Shown piece after piece: positions 1 to 7,676 of a stretch of DNA of 64,000 nt (position 1 is its first letter; every line of letters starts with the position of its first letter). The translations under genes and the position numbers were made by a program. The stretch comes from CAZCAC01 sp964496575 (GTDB lineage: Bacteria; Planctomycetota; UBA1135; GCA-002686595). The stretch is taken from positions 1 through 64,000 of the forward strand of contig CAZCAC010000041.1 in the NCBI GenBank assembly GCA_964496575.1, read 5' to 3'. Below the pieces are notes generated by a model. The model worked only from the letters and a program-made list of their open reading frames with translations, was not told where the DNA came from and made no database searches.

Positions 1-40
1 CTAATCACAGCGAGCTCCGACCGAAGTCGGCTCCCCAGAC

Positions 41-80
41 TCGACCCGACCGGGACAACCGGTCGGGTCGATCTCTTTTT
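41..80 (+). terminator. Rho-independent terminator for a gene left of the window
   Basis: A perfect 13-bp stem (41-53 paired with 59-71) with a 5-nt loop is followed at once by a pyrimidine run ending in five T (72-80). The T-run lies on the right, so it ends a plus-strand transcript entering from outside the window. On the minus strand there is no T-run, so it is not a good terminator for the btaB-like gene that ends at 126. Confidence 0.8.
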
Positions 81-125
81 CAGGGGGGGGTCGCCGGGTG
101 TGGGGTATCCAGACAACCACAGAGG

Positions 126-755
126 CTAGGGCCCCGGCCCCACGAGGAACGCATATCCCCCCAGGAGGGGACGAACCGCCAGTCCGGCGAACTGGCGCTC
201 GATCTCGGCTAGGATCCCCGGATCGTTGTGGACATGAAAGAAGGAGAGCCAGCGCCCCATCACCGACCGCAGCGGCGCGGGCCAGCCCGCGAAGTCCCAG
301 AAGTCGATCGCGTAGAAACTCCCCTGCGCGGCGAGGCCCTCCCGAGCGGCTTCCAGGGCCCGGGCGTAAGTGGGCATCATGGTGAGCGAGTAGGAGAAGA
401 AGACGACGTCGAAGGGACCGGCCAGGCCGAAGGTCTCGCGATGATGCACGTCTTCCGCCGCACACTGCTCCACTCGCACCCTCTCCTCCAGTTCCGCGGC
501 GAGGATCTTCCGTGAGGCTGTCTTCAGCATCTCCCGCGAGATGTCCACGCCGAAGAAGCGAACGTCACGGTGGCATCCGGCCAGCTGGATGAGATTCCTC
601 GCCGTGCCGCACCCCACCTCCAGGACCTGCATGCCTGGACGGATCTCCAACCCCTCGAGCAGGCGATTCCGTCCGAGGAGGAAGAAGGCGCGGGTCGAGT
701 CGTAGAGGTGTCGCTGGAGCCGGTAGAACCGGTCCATGGAGGAAGCGTGGTCCAC
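126..755 (-). CDS. btaB: SAM-dependent methyltransferase, BtaB-like (betaine lipid synthesis)
   Basis: Class I SAM methyltransferase of about 209 residues. The glycine-rich SAM motif I is clear (VLEVGCGTARN, about residues 45-55), with the acidic end of strand 2 in FFGVDIS. The N-terminal signature (MDRFYRLQRHLYDSTR, then LLGRNRLL) and the late GRWLSFFHV segment match, from memory, BtaB, which trimethylates diacylglyceryl-homoserine to the phosphorus-free lipid DGTS at the inner membrane. The partner BtaA, which makes the homoserine lipid, is not in the window; it could lie to the left. The start is uncertain: GTG at 755, or ATG at 737 where the family-like sequence begins; neither has a good ribosome site. 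The gene lies 65 nt downstream of the DUF4136 gene on the same strand. Confidence 0.7.
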   Translation of the reverse strand: MDHASSMDRFYRLQRHLYDSTRAFFLLGRNRLLEGLEIRPGMQVLEVGCGTARNLIQLAGCHRDVRFFGVDISREMLKTASRKILAAELEERVRVEQCAAEDVHHRETFGLAGPFDVVFFSYSLTMMPTYARALEAAREGLAAQGSFYAIDFWDFAGWPAPLRSVMGRWLSFFHVHNDPGILAEIERQFAGLAVRPLLGGYAFLVGPGP

Positions 756-819
756 GAGGAGAGGATACGGTCTCCACCACGGGCCGCCTCCACCTCGCGG
801 AAGGGAGACGCGCTGCGCC

Positions 820-1338
820 CTACCGCTTCTCCGCTCGCGGCAGCTTGGCGATGATCGCCCGGATCGCGCGGTGGATCCGGTCGCGCCGCTGCGACGGGGT
901 CGCGGAGGTCTCGATCCGGGCCTTGCCGATCCCGCGCCAGATGCCGACTTTCCTCTCGGGGTCGATCACCATGATACCGAGCGCACCCTCTTCGTGGATC
1001 TCGGCGCCGACGAACGGGCTGTCCAGGACGTTTCGACTGCCCAGATCGTACGCCACCTGGAACCTCGGGCTCTGGCTGCTCCGGTGATAGCCCCGTCGAG
1101 TCAGCTCCTGCTCGATCTTCGAGCGCACGAAGGCGTCGAGCTCGGGATCCACCTGGCTCGACTTCGTCTCGTCGCCATCCGGGAACCAGTCGAAGGTCCT
1201 TCCCAGGTCCGTGATGACGCCGGGAGCGAACTCCGACCGGACCTCGATGCCGTCGTCCGTCGTCAGGCAAGCCCCGGCGAAGATCGAGAGCAGGAGGATG
1301 AACAGACGGGAGAGCATCGACTGGCCGTGGTTCGACAT
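820..1338 (-). CDS. DUF4136-type lipoprotein
   Basis: Starting at ATG 1338 this gives 172 residues with a lipoprotein signal peptide (hydrophobic LFILLLSIF, lipobox FAGAC) followed by a DUF4136-like periplasmic domain. The family's features visible here are an early aromatic 'TFDW' strand, a central 'LTRRGY' helix end, and a late 'GIWRGIGKARI' strand. The function of the family is unknown. A good GGAGA ribosome site lies 7 nt before this ATG, and a TTGACA/CAGAAT promoter-like pair with a 17-nt spacer sits just upstream (1381-1409). Both argue that it is made as its own protein, even though the reading frame is open upstream into the TPR gene. A btaB-like gene follows on the same strand. Confidence 0.75.
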   Translation of the reverse strand: MSNHGQSMLSRLFILLLSIFAGACLTTDDGIEVRSEFAPGVITDLGRTFDWFPDGDETKSSQVDPELDAFVRSKIEQELTRRGYHRSSQSPRFQVAYDLGSRNVLDSPFVGAEIHEEGALGIMVIDPERKVGIWRGIGKARIETSATPSQRRDRIHRAIRAIIAKLPRAEKR

Positions 1339-2730
1339 GAGAGTTCTCCGTTCGAGTGGCGCTCGCTCGGCAAGAGCCGGATTCTGGCCGCCTCTGAACC
1401 GGCTGTCAAACCCGGCGAAGCTCCACTCACTCCGGATCGCCCGTGAGTACCCGGCGAGCACTCCTTCCAGCAGCTTGCGCGCTCCCGCGAAGTCACCCAG
1501 CTCCCCACGAATCGTGGCCAGGTTGCCCCGGACCCGGAGGATCGTCGGATGATCCTCGGGCAAGGTGCGCTCGTAGCTGGCGAGGACCTCGGTGGTCATC
1601 CGGTGCGCGGTTCCGAGATCACCGAGCTCGCGGATGGCCAGGGCGAGTCCATCCTTGATGCTCAGCAGGCCGACGTCGTCCGGAGACAGGTTGCGCTCGT
1701 AGACCTCCAGGATCTCCTGGAGGATCTCGCGCGCTCCCTCGTGATCGCCCTGAAGAGCCATGATCACGGCCAGCTTCTCCCTGGCCTCCCAGGTATCGCG
1801 ACTCTTCTGTCCCCGCACTCGCTCGCAGAGCCTGACCGTCTCCTCCGCCACCTCGCGCGCCGCCGGGTAGTCGCCGAGCTCCAGGAGGCTGTTGGCCAGG
1901 TTCACCCGGTTGGTGTGATAGAACTTGTTGTTCTCCGAGAGCACGCGCCGGCACGAAGCGACATTGCGCTCGAGGATCTCCCGGGCTTCCGCAAAGGCGC
2001 CCAGCTCGTTGAGCGTAACGCCCACGTTGCTCCGGGAGTGAATCGCCCTCTTGTGGTCGTCCGGCAGGACGCGGTGCCGGTGCTCCATCGTGTGCCGCCA
2101 GGTGTTCGAGGCGAGCTCGAATTCATCCAGCCGAAACGCGGCGAAGCCGAGGTCCCAGGTGGCCTCGGCGATGTCGGTCGAGAGGTCGCCCCCGAGTGCC
2201 GGCAACAGCGCCTCCCAGGTCTCGAAGAGCAGGGTGCGAGCCGCTTCCCGCTCGCCCGCTTCGTACAGTCGATCGTTCTCTTCCAGCATCGGTCCCACGA
2301 GGGTGGCGACGCCTCGAGCCTCCTCGGTCTCGTGCAGCGAGGCCGTGTGCAGCTCCAGGAATCCGGTCTCCCCGGGTCGCGAGGAGGAGACGGTGATCCG
2401 CAGCGGCGTGGGTCCGCTGACCGGGATCGCCAAGAACGGGGTCGTGTCTTCGCCCGAATCCTCGTCCTCGCCGATCGTGACGCCGTCGATCCCCTCGACT
2501 CGCAGGAAGGCATCCACCTCTTCCGAGATTGCCCAGACGTGCAGGGTCCCTTCGAAGTCGATGGCGCACTTGAACGTCGCCGAGGGACCGTGTCCCTCGA
2601 GCACCGGGGCGTCTGCAGTGAGCTCGACGAGGAGCGTCTCGTCGGCGGAGACCTCCTGGTCGCTCTCCTGCGCAAGCACCGGGGTGATGATCAGGGCCAG
2701 CGCACATGCAATCCAACCTGTGCTCTTCAT
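820..2730 (-). CDS. Secreted PPC-like/TPR protein reading in frame into the DUF4136 lipoprotein
   Basis: From ATG 2730 (GAGGT 8 nt upstream) there is a signal peptide ending near VLAQ, a beta-rich domain of about 110 residues that resembles pre-peptidase C-terminal (PPC) domains, then about six kinesin-light-chain-type TPR units, one covering calls like 'LPEDHPTILRVRGNLA'. The last TPR helix breaks off after 'LAGYSRAI' (near 1440). The frame then runs without a stop through about 33 non-repeat residues into the complete DUF4136 lipoprotein. The PPC/TPR part has no stop codon of its own. The likely history is a deletion that removed its 3' end and joined it to the upstream region of the lipoprotein gene; a sequencing error hiding a stop is the alternative. 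Most likely role: protein-protein interaction scaffold outside the cytoplasm. Confidence 0.6.
   Translation of the reverse strand: MKSTGWIACALALIITPVLAQESDQEVSADETLLVELTADAPVLEGHGPSATFKCAIDFEGTLHVWAISEEVDAFLRVEGIDGVTIGEDEDSGEDTTPFLAIPVSGPTPLRITVSSSRPGETGFLELHTASLHETEEARGVATLVGPMLEENDRLYEAGEREAARTLLFETWEALLPALGGDLSTDIAEATWDLGFAAFRLDEFELASNTWRHTMEHRHRVLPDDHKRAIHSRSNVGVTLNELGAFAEAREILERNVASCRRVLSENNKFYHTNRVNLANSLLELGDYPAAREVAEETVRLCERVRGQKSRDTWEAREKLAVIMALQGDHEGAREILQEILEVYERNLSPDDVGLLSIKDGLALAIRELGDLGTAHRMTTEVLASYERTLPEDHPTILRVRGNLATIRGELGDFAGARKLLEGVLAGYSRAIRSEWSFAGFDSRFRGGQNPALAERAPLERRTLMSNHGQSMLSRLFILLLSIFAGACLTTDDGIEVRSEFAPGVITDLGRTFDWFPDGDETKSSQVDPELDAFVRSKIEQELTRRGYHRSSQSPRFQVAYDLGSRNVLDSPFVGAEIHEEGALGIMVIDPERKVGIWRGIGKARIETSATPSQRRDRIHRAIRAIIAKLPRAEKR
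1381..1409 (-). promoter_or_regulatory. Sigma-70-like promoter inside the TPR-DUF4136 open frame
   Basis: On the minus strand, TTGACA (1404-1409) and CAGAAT (1381-1386) are separated by 17 nt. The -35 is a perfect match and the -10 matches 4 of 6. It lies about 40 nt before the DUF4136 start, in a stretch whose translation (rich in R, G, A, E) does not look like TPR protein. This supports the stretch being a former 5' untranslated region. Confidence 0.5.
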
Positions 2731-3080
2731 CGTCAAGACCTCAAGGCGCTCGCGGACAAGCGAGTCGGGACGTCGGGCCCGGATCGACGAATCTCCTTCC
2801 TTCCGTCCCGGGGCGGCGCTCATTACGGACACCAGAGTCTAGAAGAGTCCGATGGTCGGGTGCACAAAGACCCGGTTTGACAATGACCGGACGCTGGGGA
2901 ATCCCCTTTCAGTGCCTCGCGAGCCTCCGGTTGAACCCACATCGGGGTTTCCTCAGCACAGAAATCCCGTGATCGAGTGCCTCCGGAGGGCTCGTTGACG
3001 CGGTGAGGGTACTGACCGGTTCAGAGCCGGCAGCGGACACGGAGAATCGAGCCGCTCCCGTCGGGGGCCAGGAGTCGACG
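2731..3080. other. Divergent intergenic region, no gene seen
   Basis: About 350 nt between the TPR gene (minus) and the small gene at 3081 (plus). A TTGACA at 2877-2882 on the plus strand has no convincing -10 at 16-18 nt. Nothing else is recognisable. Confidence 0.4.
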
Positions 3081-3443
3081 ATGAACACCAACTCGAGCCA
3101 GAACACCGAGCAACGCGAGGTCGCGCCGCTTCTCCGTTCGATCGCCAGGGAGCTGGTCGCCCGAACCCTGGCCATCGCCGAGCTCGATGCACGGATTGCA
3201 CGCCATTTGTCGAATCCTCGGAGCGACAGGGACGAGCTCCTGTCGATGACCGCGGTTCGCGCGAACCACCGTCGCGAGCTCCGGCTGATCGACAAGGAGC
3301 TGAAGCGGCTGGGCTGGCGTCGCGATGAAGAGACGCCGATGCGATTCCTGTGGACCGACGACGACGGGGTCCGGGAGTACGGCTGGCAGCTGGAAGGGAC
3401 CGACTTCTATCGCTCACTGGACGCTCCGGTCAGGGAATGGTGA
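3081..3443 (+). CDS. Small charged protein of unknown function
   Basis: About 120 residues, not recognised. I chose ATG 3081 over an earlier in-frame start at 3003 because CAGGAG lies 6 nt before it and the upstream residues look non-coding. There is no signal peptide. The first two thirds are predicted helical and rich in Arg, Glu and Leu (LIRSIARELVARTLAIAELD-like pattern), followed by a short aromatic C-terminus ending in W. It could be a small cytoplasmic or DNA-associated protein, but nothing fixes a role. It stands alone between a divergent TPR gene and a long non-coding stretch. Confidence 0.55.
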   Translation: MNTNSSQNTEQREVAPLLRSIARELVARTLAIAELDARIARHLSNPRSDRDELLSMTAVRANHRRELRLIDKELKRLGWRRDEETPMRFLWTDDDGVREYGWQLEGTDFYRSLDAPVREW

Positions 3444-3770
3444 ATACGCGCCTGCCACCGGGATGTATCAGAGTCCCCGGGTCTTGCCATCGCGGGCGGA
3501 GGGGGAGGACCCCTTGCCGGCGTGGCGTTCGCCGCAGGCGGACGGGGAGGTCCCCGGCCCCGTTGAACGCGCCCAGGTTCCGTTCGCCTGCGGCGAACGC
3601 TCGATCTCACCGGGTCCTCCCGTCCAGCTCTGCTCCCCTGCAGCTCTCGGCGGCCTCCCGCCGCCACCCCAGGCCCCCTGATCATCACCCGGCCCCCCAA
3701 CCGCCCGAGGCCATGCTACCCTGAGTCAGGTCCGCCCCACGGAACCTGAAAACTCGCATGGAGAATGGAG
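3444..3770. other. Non-coding GC-rich spacer carrying a palindrome pair
   Basis: About 330 nt without a supportable gene. It holds the palindrome pair at 3525-3600 (listed separately) and C-rich low-complexity sequence (3600-3700). The GGAGA at 3760-3764 is the ribosome site of the next gene. Confidence 0.6.
3525..3600. repeat. Pair of inverted palindromic units (REP/BIME-like)
   Basis: The 21-nt arms 3525-3545 and 3580-3600 are reverse complements except for one base, with a 34-nt spacer. The right arm is itself a perfect palindrome (8 + 3 + 8 nt, 3581-3599) and the left arm is a near palindrome. Two small hairpins in opposite orientation within an intergenic space is the architecture of REP-type elements. 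No second copy is visible in this window. Confidence 0.5.
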
Positions 3771-5468
3771 ATGCTACAGCACAAGTCCCTCCGGCTCGCT
3801 CTCGCCACCGCCCTGGTCGTCACCTCGCTCGCTTCGACCGGCCGGGCCCAGTGTCAATCGCAGAAGCTGCTCCCGAGCGCCAGCCATCTCGACGATCACT
3901 TCGGCCACTCGATCGACGTCGATGGCGATCGGCTGGCGGTCGGCGCCTACAAGCAGATCGGGCCCGGCGGGTACACCGGGGCCGCCTACGTGTTCGAGAA
4001 GAAGGCCGGGATCTGGGAAGAGACGGCGGTGGTCCACGCCTCCGACGGGGCGTCCGGCGACTACTTCGGTCTGGACGTCGCGATCGACGGCGACACGCTA
4101 CTGGTGGGTGCACCCCGTACGGAACCTCCCGGCACGAACTCGGGCAAGGCGTACATCTTCGAGAAGCAGGGTACGTCGTGGATCCAGACCACCATCCTCG
4201 ATCCATCGAACGGAGGCCCCCAAACCGTCGCGGGGTCGAGCGTCGCGCTGTCCGGGGACCTCGCCCTGCTCGGCGCCCCCGGGCAGACCGGCGGCCCCGA
4301 GTCCCGCTGCGGCGGCGCCTTCGTCTTCGAGCGCTCCGGCTCGACCTGGACCCAGACCCAGCTGATCTGGCCGGGCGCGCCGGTCAAGGACGGCCTCTTC
4401 GGCCAGTCGGTGGCGATCGGCACCGACCACGTGATGATCGGGGCCGATGGATACTCCTACGTCTACGAGCGGACTCCCGGCGGCCTGGTCCAGACGCAGA
4501 TGATCATCAGGGACAGTCCCGACGACGGAACGGGAGCCGCGATCGCGATCTCAGGAAGCTGGGCCCTGATCTCGGCGCCCAACGTGAGCGTCTCGGGCGC
4601 GTGGGGCGCCGGGGTCGTCTGCGCGTACCTCCTGATGGGCAACACCTGGGTGAAGCGCGGCGAGTTCCACGCCAGCGATGCGCAGGCGGCGGACTACTTC
4701 GGCAGCTCCCTCGCCCTGGCCGGCTCGCACGCGTTCATCGGGATGCCCGCGGACGGCGCGACCAACAAGGGAGCCGCGTACCACTTCGAGCTCGGTCCCG
4801 CGGGCTGGGAGGAGGTGATGAAGTTCGTGCCCAACGATCACCATCCGGACGACTTCTTCGGTGTCGCCGTCGCCCTCGGCGAGAACGGCGAGGGCTTCGG
4901 TGGATCGACCGGAGAGATCTGGCTGCCCGACCAGCCGGGCCGGGTGTACTCCTTCCTCCTCGACGGCCCCGACTGCAACGACAACGGCGTTCCCGACGCC
5001 TGTGACGTCGAGAGCGGGACGAGCCAGGACCTCAACGGCGACCGCATTCCCGACGAGTGCGGCTGCGAGCTGCAGTACTACTGCGATGTGGTGCCCAACT
5101 CGACCGGCTACGGCGCGGCGATCACGGCGCAGGGGCAACCGAGCACCTCGGTCAACGACTGGACGCTCCTGGCCGCTCGTTGCCCGGCGACGCAGTTCGG
5201 GCTCTTCTTCTACGGCGCGCAGCAGATCCAGATTCCCTTCGGCGATGGCTGGCGTTGCGTCGGCGGCCAGCTCTTCCGCTTGCCGACGGTCGCCACCGAC
5301 GCCAGCGGGAACGCGAGTCTCACCGTCGACTTCGACGACCCGCCGGTGGAAGCGGGACGGATCCTCCCCGGCTCGAGCTGGAACTTCCAGTTCTGGTATC
5401 GCGATCCGGCGGCGGGGGGAACGGGCTTCAACCTGTCCGATGGGATGACCGCGACCTTCTGTCCTTGA
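3771..5468 (+). CDS. Secreted FG-GAP repeat protein with calcium-binding tail and WYRDP module
   Basis: About 565 residues. The start at ATG 3771 has GGAGA 6 nt upstream; ATG 3765 is also possible. A signal peptide ends near GRAQ. About seven FG-GAP-type beta-propeller repeats follow (recurring 'DYFGLDVAIDGDTLLVGAP' then 'GAAYVFE...W'), an extracellular seven-bladed propeller architecture. A Cys-flanked calcium-type segment follows (DCNDNGVPDACD ... DLNGDRIPDEC), then a C-terminal beta module that ends in 'FQFWYRDP ... GFNLSDG ... TFCP'. The same ending occurs in the proteins at 11431 and 13002. The role is probably cell-surface or secreted binding. A 7-bp inverted repeat (5469-5475/5484-5490) directly follows the stop and may be a weak terminator; it also marks the junction with a truncated mannanase. 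Confidence 0.85.
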   Translation: MLQHKSLRLALATALVVTSLASTGRAQCQSQKLLPSASHLDDHFGHSIDVDGDRLAVGAYKQIGPGGYTGAAYVFEKKAGIWEETAVVHASDGASGDYFGLDVAIDGDTLLVGAPRTEPPGTNSGKAYIFEKQGTSWIQTTILDPSNGGPQTVAGSSVALSGDLALLGAPGQTGGPESRCGGAFVFERSGSTWTQTQLIWPGAPVKDGLFGQSVAIGTDHVMIGADGYSYVYERTPGGLVQTQMIIRDSPDDGTGAAIAISGSWALISAPNVSVSGAWGAGVVCAYLLMGNTWVKRGEFHASDAQAADYFGSSLALAGSHAFIGMPADGATNKGAAYHFELGPAGWEEVMKFVPNDHHPDDFFGVAVALGENGEGFGGSTGEIWLPDQPGRVYSFLLDGPDCNDNGVPDACDVESGTSQDLNGDRIPDECGCELQYYCDVVPNSTGYGAAITAQGQPSTSVNDWTLLAARCPATQFGLFFYGAQQIQIPFGDGWRCVGGQLFRLPTVATDASGNASLTVDFDDPPVEAGRILPGSSWNFQFWYRDPAAGGTGFNLSDGMTATFCP

Positions 5469-5486
5469 CCGTTCATCCATTTGTGA

Positions 5487-6209
5487 ACGGATAGTAAGCG
5501 CATACCGTTACACGACGACTTCTACGGCGATGCGAGCTGCCGCCAGTGGTACAAGGACCACGCACGCGCCGTGATCGAGCGAGTCAACGTCTTCACCGGA
5601 CTCGTCTATCGCGACGATCCCACGATCCTGGCCTGGGAGCTCGCCAACGAGCCACGCTGCGTCTCCGACCCCGGCGGCGACACGCTGCAGGCCTGGATCG
5701 AGGAGATGAGCGCCCACGTGAAGAGCCTCGACGCGGGTCACCTGGTGACCACGGGGAGCGAGGGGTTCTTCGGCGGCGCCCAGAGCGGCCTGAATCCCCG
5801 GGGATGGATGAGCCAGCAGGGAGTCGACTTCGTGCGCAACCACTCCCCGGCCACGATCGACTTCGCCACGCACCACCTCTGGCCCGATCACTGGGGAACC
5901 TCCCTGCTCGAATCACGGGCCTGGATCGCCGACCACGTGAGCGAGGCGCAAGCGACCCTGGGCAAGCCGGTGATCGCCGAGGAGTTCGGCAAGGTTCAGC
6001 CGATCGCCACCCGCGACAGCTGGTACCAGGCGATCTACGACGAGGTGTTCACCTCCGCTTCCACCTCCGGCGCCGCCGCGGGCAGCCACTTCTGGATCCT
6101 CTATCACGACAGCTATCCCGACTACGACGGGTTCGGGGTGTACCTGCCCCAGCACCAGTCGACCGGGGCGATCCTCCAGGCGGAGGCGGCTCGGATGAAC
6201 GGCCTCTGA
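5487..6209 (+). pseudogene. 5'-truncated GH5 beta-mannanase
   Basis: The frame after the TGA at 5484-5486 encodes the C-terminal half of a GH5 mannan endo-1,4-beta-mannosidase. Family-like sequence starts abruptly near 5508 with 'HDDFYGD', goes on through 'RVNVFTG' and 'DDPTILAWELANEPR' (the E of NEP is the acid/base) and reaches 'PVIAEEFGK' (nucleophile E). The only start codon is an internal GTG at 5571, without a ribosome site. The signal peptide and roughly the first half of the TIM barrel (beta strands 1-3) are missing, and the preceding secreted protein ends only 40 nt upstream. I infer a deletion or misjoin near 5490-5508. Both catalytic Glu remain, but a half barrel should not fold. 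Confidence 0.75.
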
Positions 6210-6230
6210 ACGGACAACGAGGCCGATCGA

Positions 6231-7652
6231 TCACCAGGGCACGTTCTTCAGCGCCTCCTCCTTCTCGTCGAGCCGGAAGATCCGCCGCGCGTTGCCGTGC
6301 ATGATCGGGTCGGTGAGCTCCAGCGCGTCATCGAGGCTCATCCACCCATTCTCCACCAGCTCGGTGAGGGCCTGGGCGATGCCGCGGCGAGCGATGACGG
6401 CGTGGCCGAGCACCGGCTCGACCGGGATGTAGTCGCCGCCGAAGGTCAGCACCTTGTTCGCCGGCGCGGTGACCAGGTACTTCTTCAGGAAGTCCTTCGC
6501 CGCGATCGGGTTGATGATCCAGGCCCAGCACATGTCGAGGTACGCGTTCGGGTGGTGCTTCGCGACCGCGATCAACTCCTCGTAGTACGGGTAGCAGATG
6601 TGCATGAAGACGAAGGGGGTCTCCTTGGAGGCCACGCACAGGTCGCTGGCCGAGCCGGCGTTGTTCAGCAGGCGGCCGAGAGGTATGTAGCCGTGGCCCG
6701 CGTAGTAGCCGGTGTGCAGCTTCACCGGCAGCCGATGCCGGTTGCAGCAATCGACGACGTACCAGAAGAGGTTGTCCTCGAGCGCCTTCTGCTCCTCGGG
6801 CGAGATCGCTTCTCCTGCAATCTGCCGCTCGAAAACCGGTTCCACCTGGTCCGCCGGAACTCGTGCGTGGTCGAGGTCGCGCCAGTAGGCGTGCTGCGAC
6901 TTCGTCGCGACCGCGAAGCTCCCGTACTTATCGAACCACCAGTCGATGATGCGGTACCAGCTCTCCAGCGTGGTCACCGCGATGTCGGTCGGATCGCTGA
7001 TCGGGCCGGAAGGCCCGGGCCGGAGCAGGTTGATGCCGTTGATGTCCTGCATCATGAGCTCGGGCTGGCTCGACTCGTGGAAGATCCGGTGGAAGGCGTT
7101 CACCTGGCACGACTCGATCTTCGCGGCCTCGCGCAGGACGACATCGTAGAACCCCTTCTGCCGCAGCGCCTCGTACCCCTTCTGGACCTCGGCCACCGTC
7201 TCCGCCGAGAGCTCCTCGACTCCGTAGAGCTCGCGGATCGCCAGGCGCGAGGCCAGTCCGTAGCCGGTGTTCTTCACCGCCGGCCAGTACGGCTCCAGGA
7301 TCGACCACTTGTCCAGCGGATCGACATCGCGCGAGAGGAAGCGGTTCATCTCCTCCTCCGACATGCCGGCGACCATCAGGTCGGAGTCGATGTAGTGGCT
7401 GAACAGCAGCGCCCAGTCGTCGCAGCGCACGCCGCCGCCCAGCCGCGCGTCCTCGTCGGGCAGGTGCTCGTGCGTATCGATGAACGGCGTGGCCCAGACC
7501 TTGTCGCGGATCGCCTCGAGCGCCGCGCTCTCGGTGCCGCTCTCGGCTTTTCGCCCGGCGGCTTCCGCTCCCCCCCCGAGCCAGGCCGCCGCCCCGAGCG
7601 CACTGATTCCCTTGAGACCACTGCGGCGCGTAACGCGAAGATCATCGGACAT
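6231..7652 (-). CDS. Exported amidohydrolase-superfamily protein (uronate isomerase/Amidohydro_2-like)
   Basis: About 473 residues. A twin-arginine-type signal is present at the N-terminus (VTRRSGLKG then a small hydrophobic stretch), so it is probably exported folded. The TIM-barrel metal-binding motif HxH is seen in 'FIDTHEHL' (about residue 60), with later candidate ligands in 'VKLHTGYYAGHG' and 'FMHICYP' and an acidic residue in 'NAYLDMCW'. The size and the helix-rich insertion resemble the uronate isomerase branch of amidohydrolases, so a sugar-acid or lactone substrate is possible; the substrate cannot be read from sequence. It is the last gene of a minus-strand operon, 24 nt after the phosphoesterase fusion gene. 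Confidence 0.75.
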   Translation of the reverse strand: MSDDLRVTRRSGLKGISALGAAAWLGGGAEAAGRKAESGTESAALEAIRDKVWATPFIDTHEHLPDEDARLGGGVRCDDWALLFSHYIDSDLMVAGMSEEEMNRFLSRDVDPLDKWSILEPYWPAVKNTGYGLASRLAIRELYGVEELSAETVAEVQKGYEALRQKGFYDVVLREAAKIESCQVNAFHRIFHESSQPELMMQDINGINLLRPGPSGPISDPTDIAVTTLESWYRIIDWWFDKYGSFAVATKSQHAYWRDLDHARVPADQVEPVFERQIAGEAISPEEQKALEDNLFWYVVDCCNRHRLPVKLHTGYYAGHGYIPLGRLLNNAGSASDLCVASKETPFVFMHICYPYYEELIAVAKHHPNAYLDMCWAWIINPIAAKDFLKKYLVTAPANKVLTFGGDYIPVEPVLGHAVIARRGIAQALTELVENGWMSLDDALELTDPIMHGNARRIFRLDEKEEALKNVPW

Positions 7653-7676
7653 CGCTCTTCCTCCGGTCGGTGAGGG

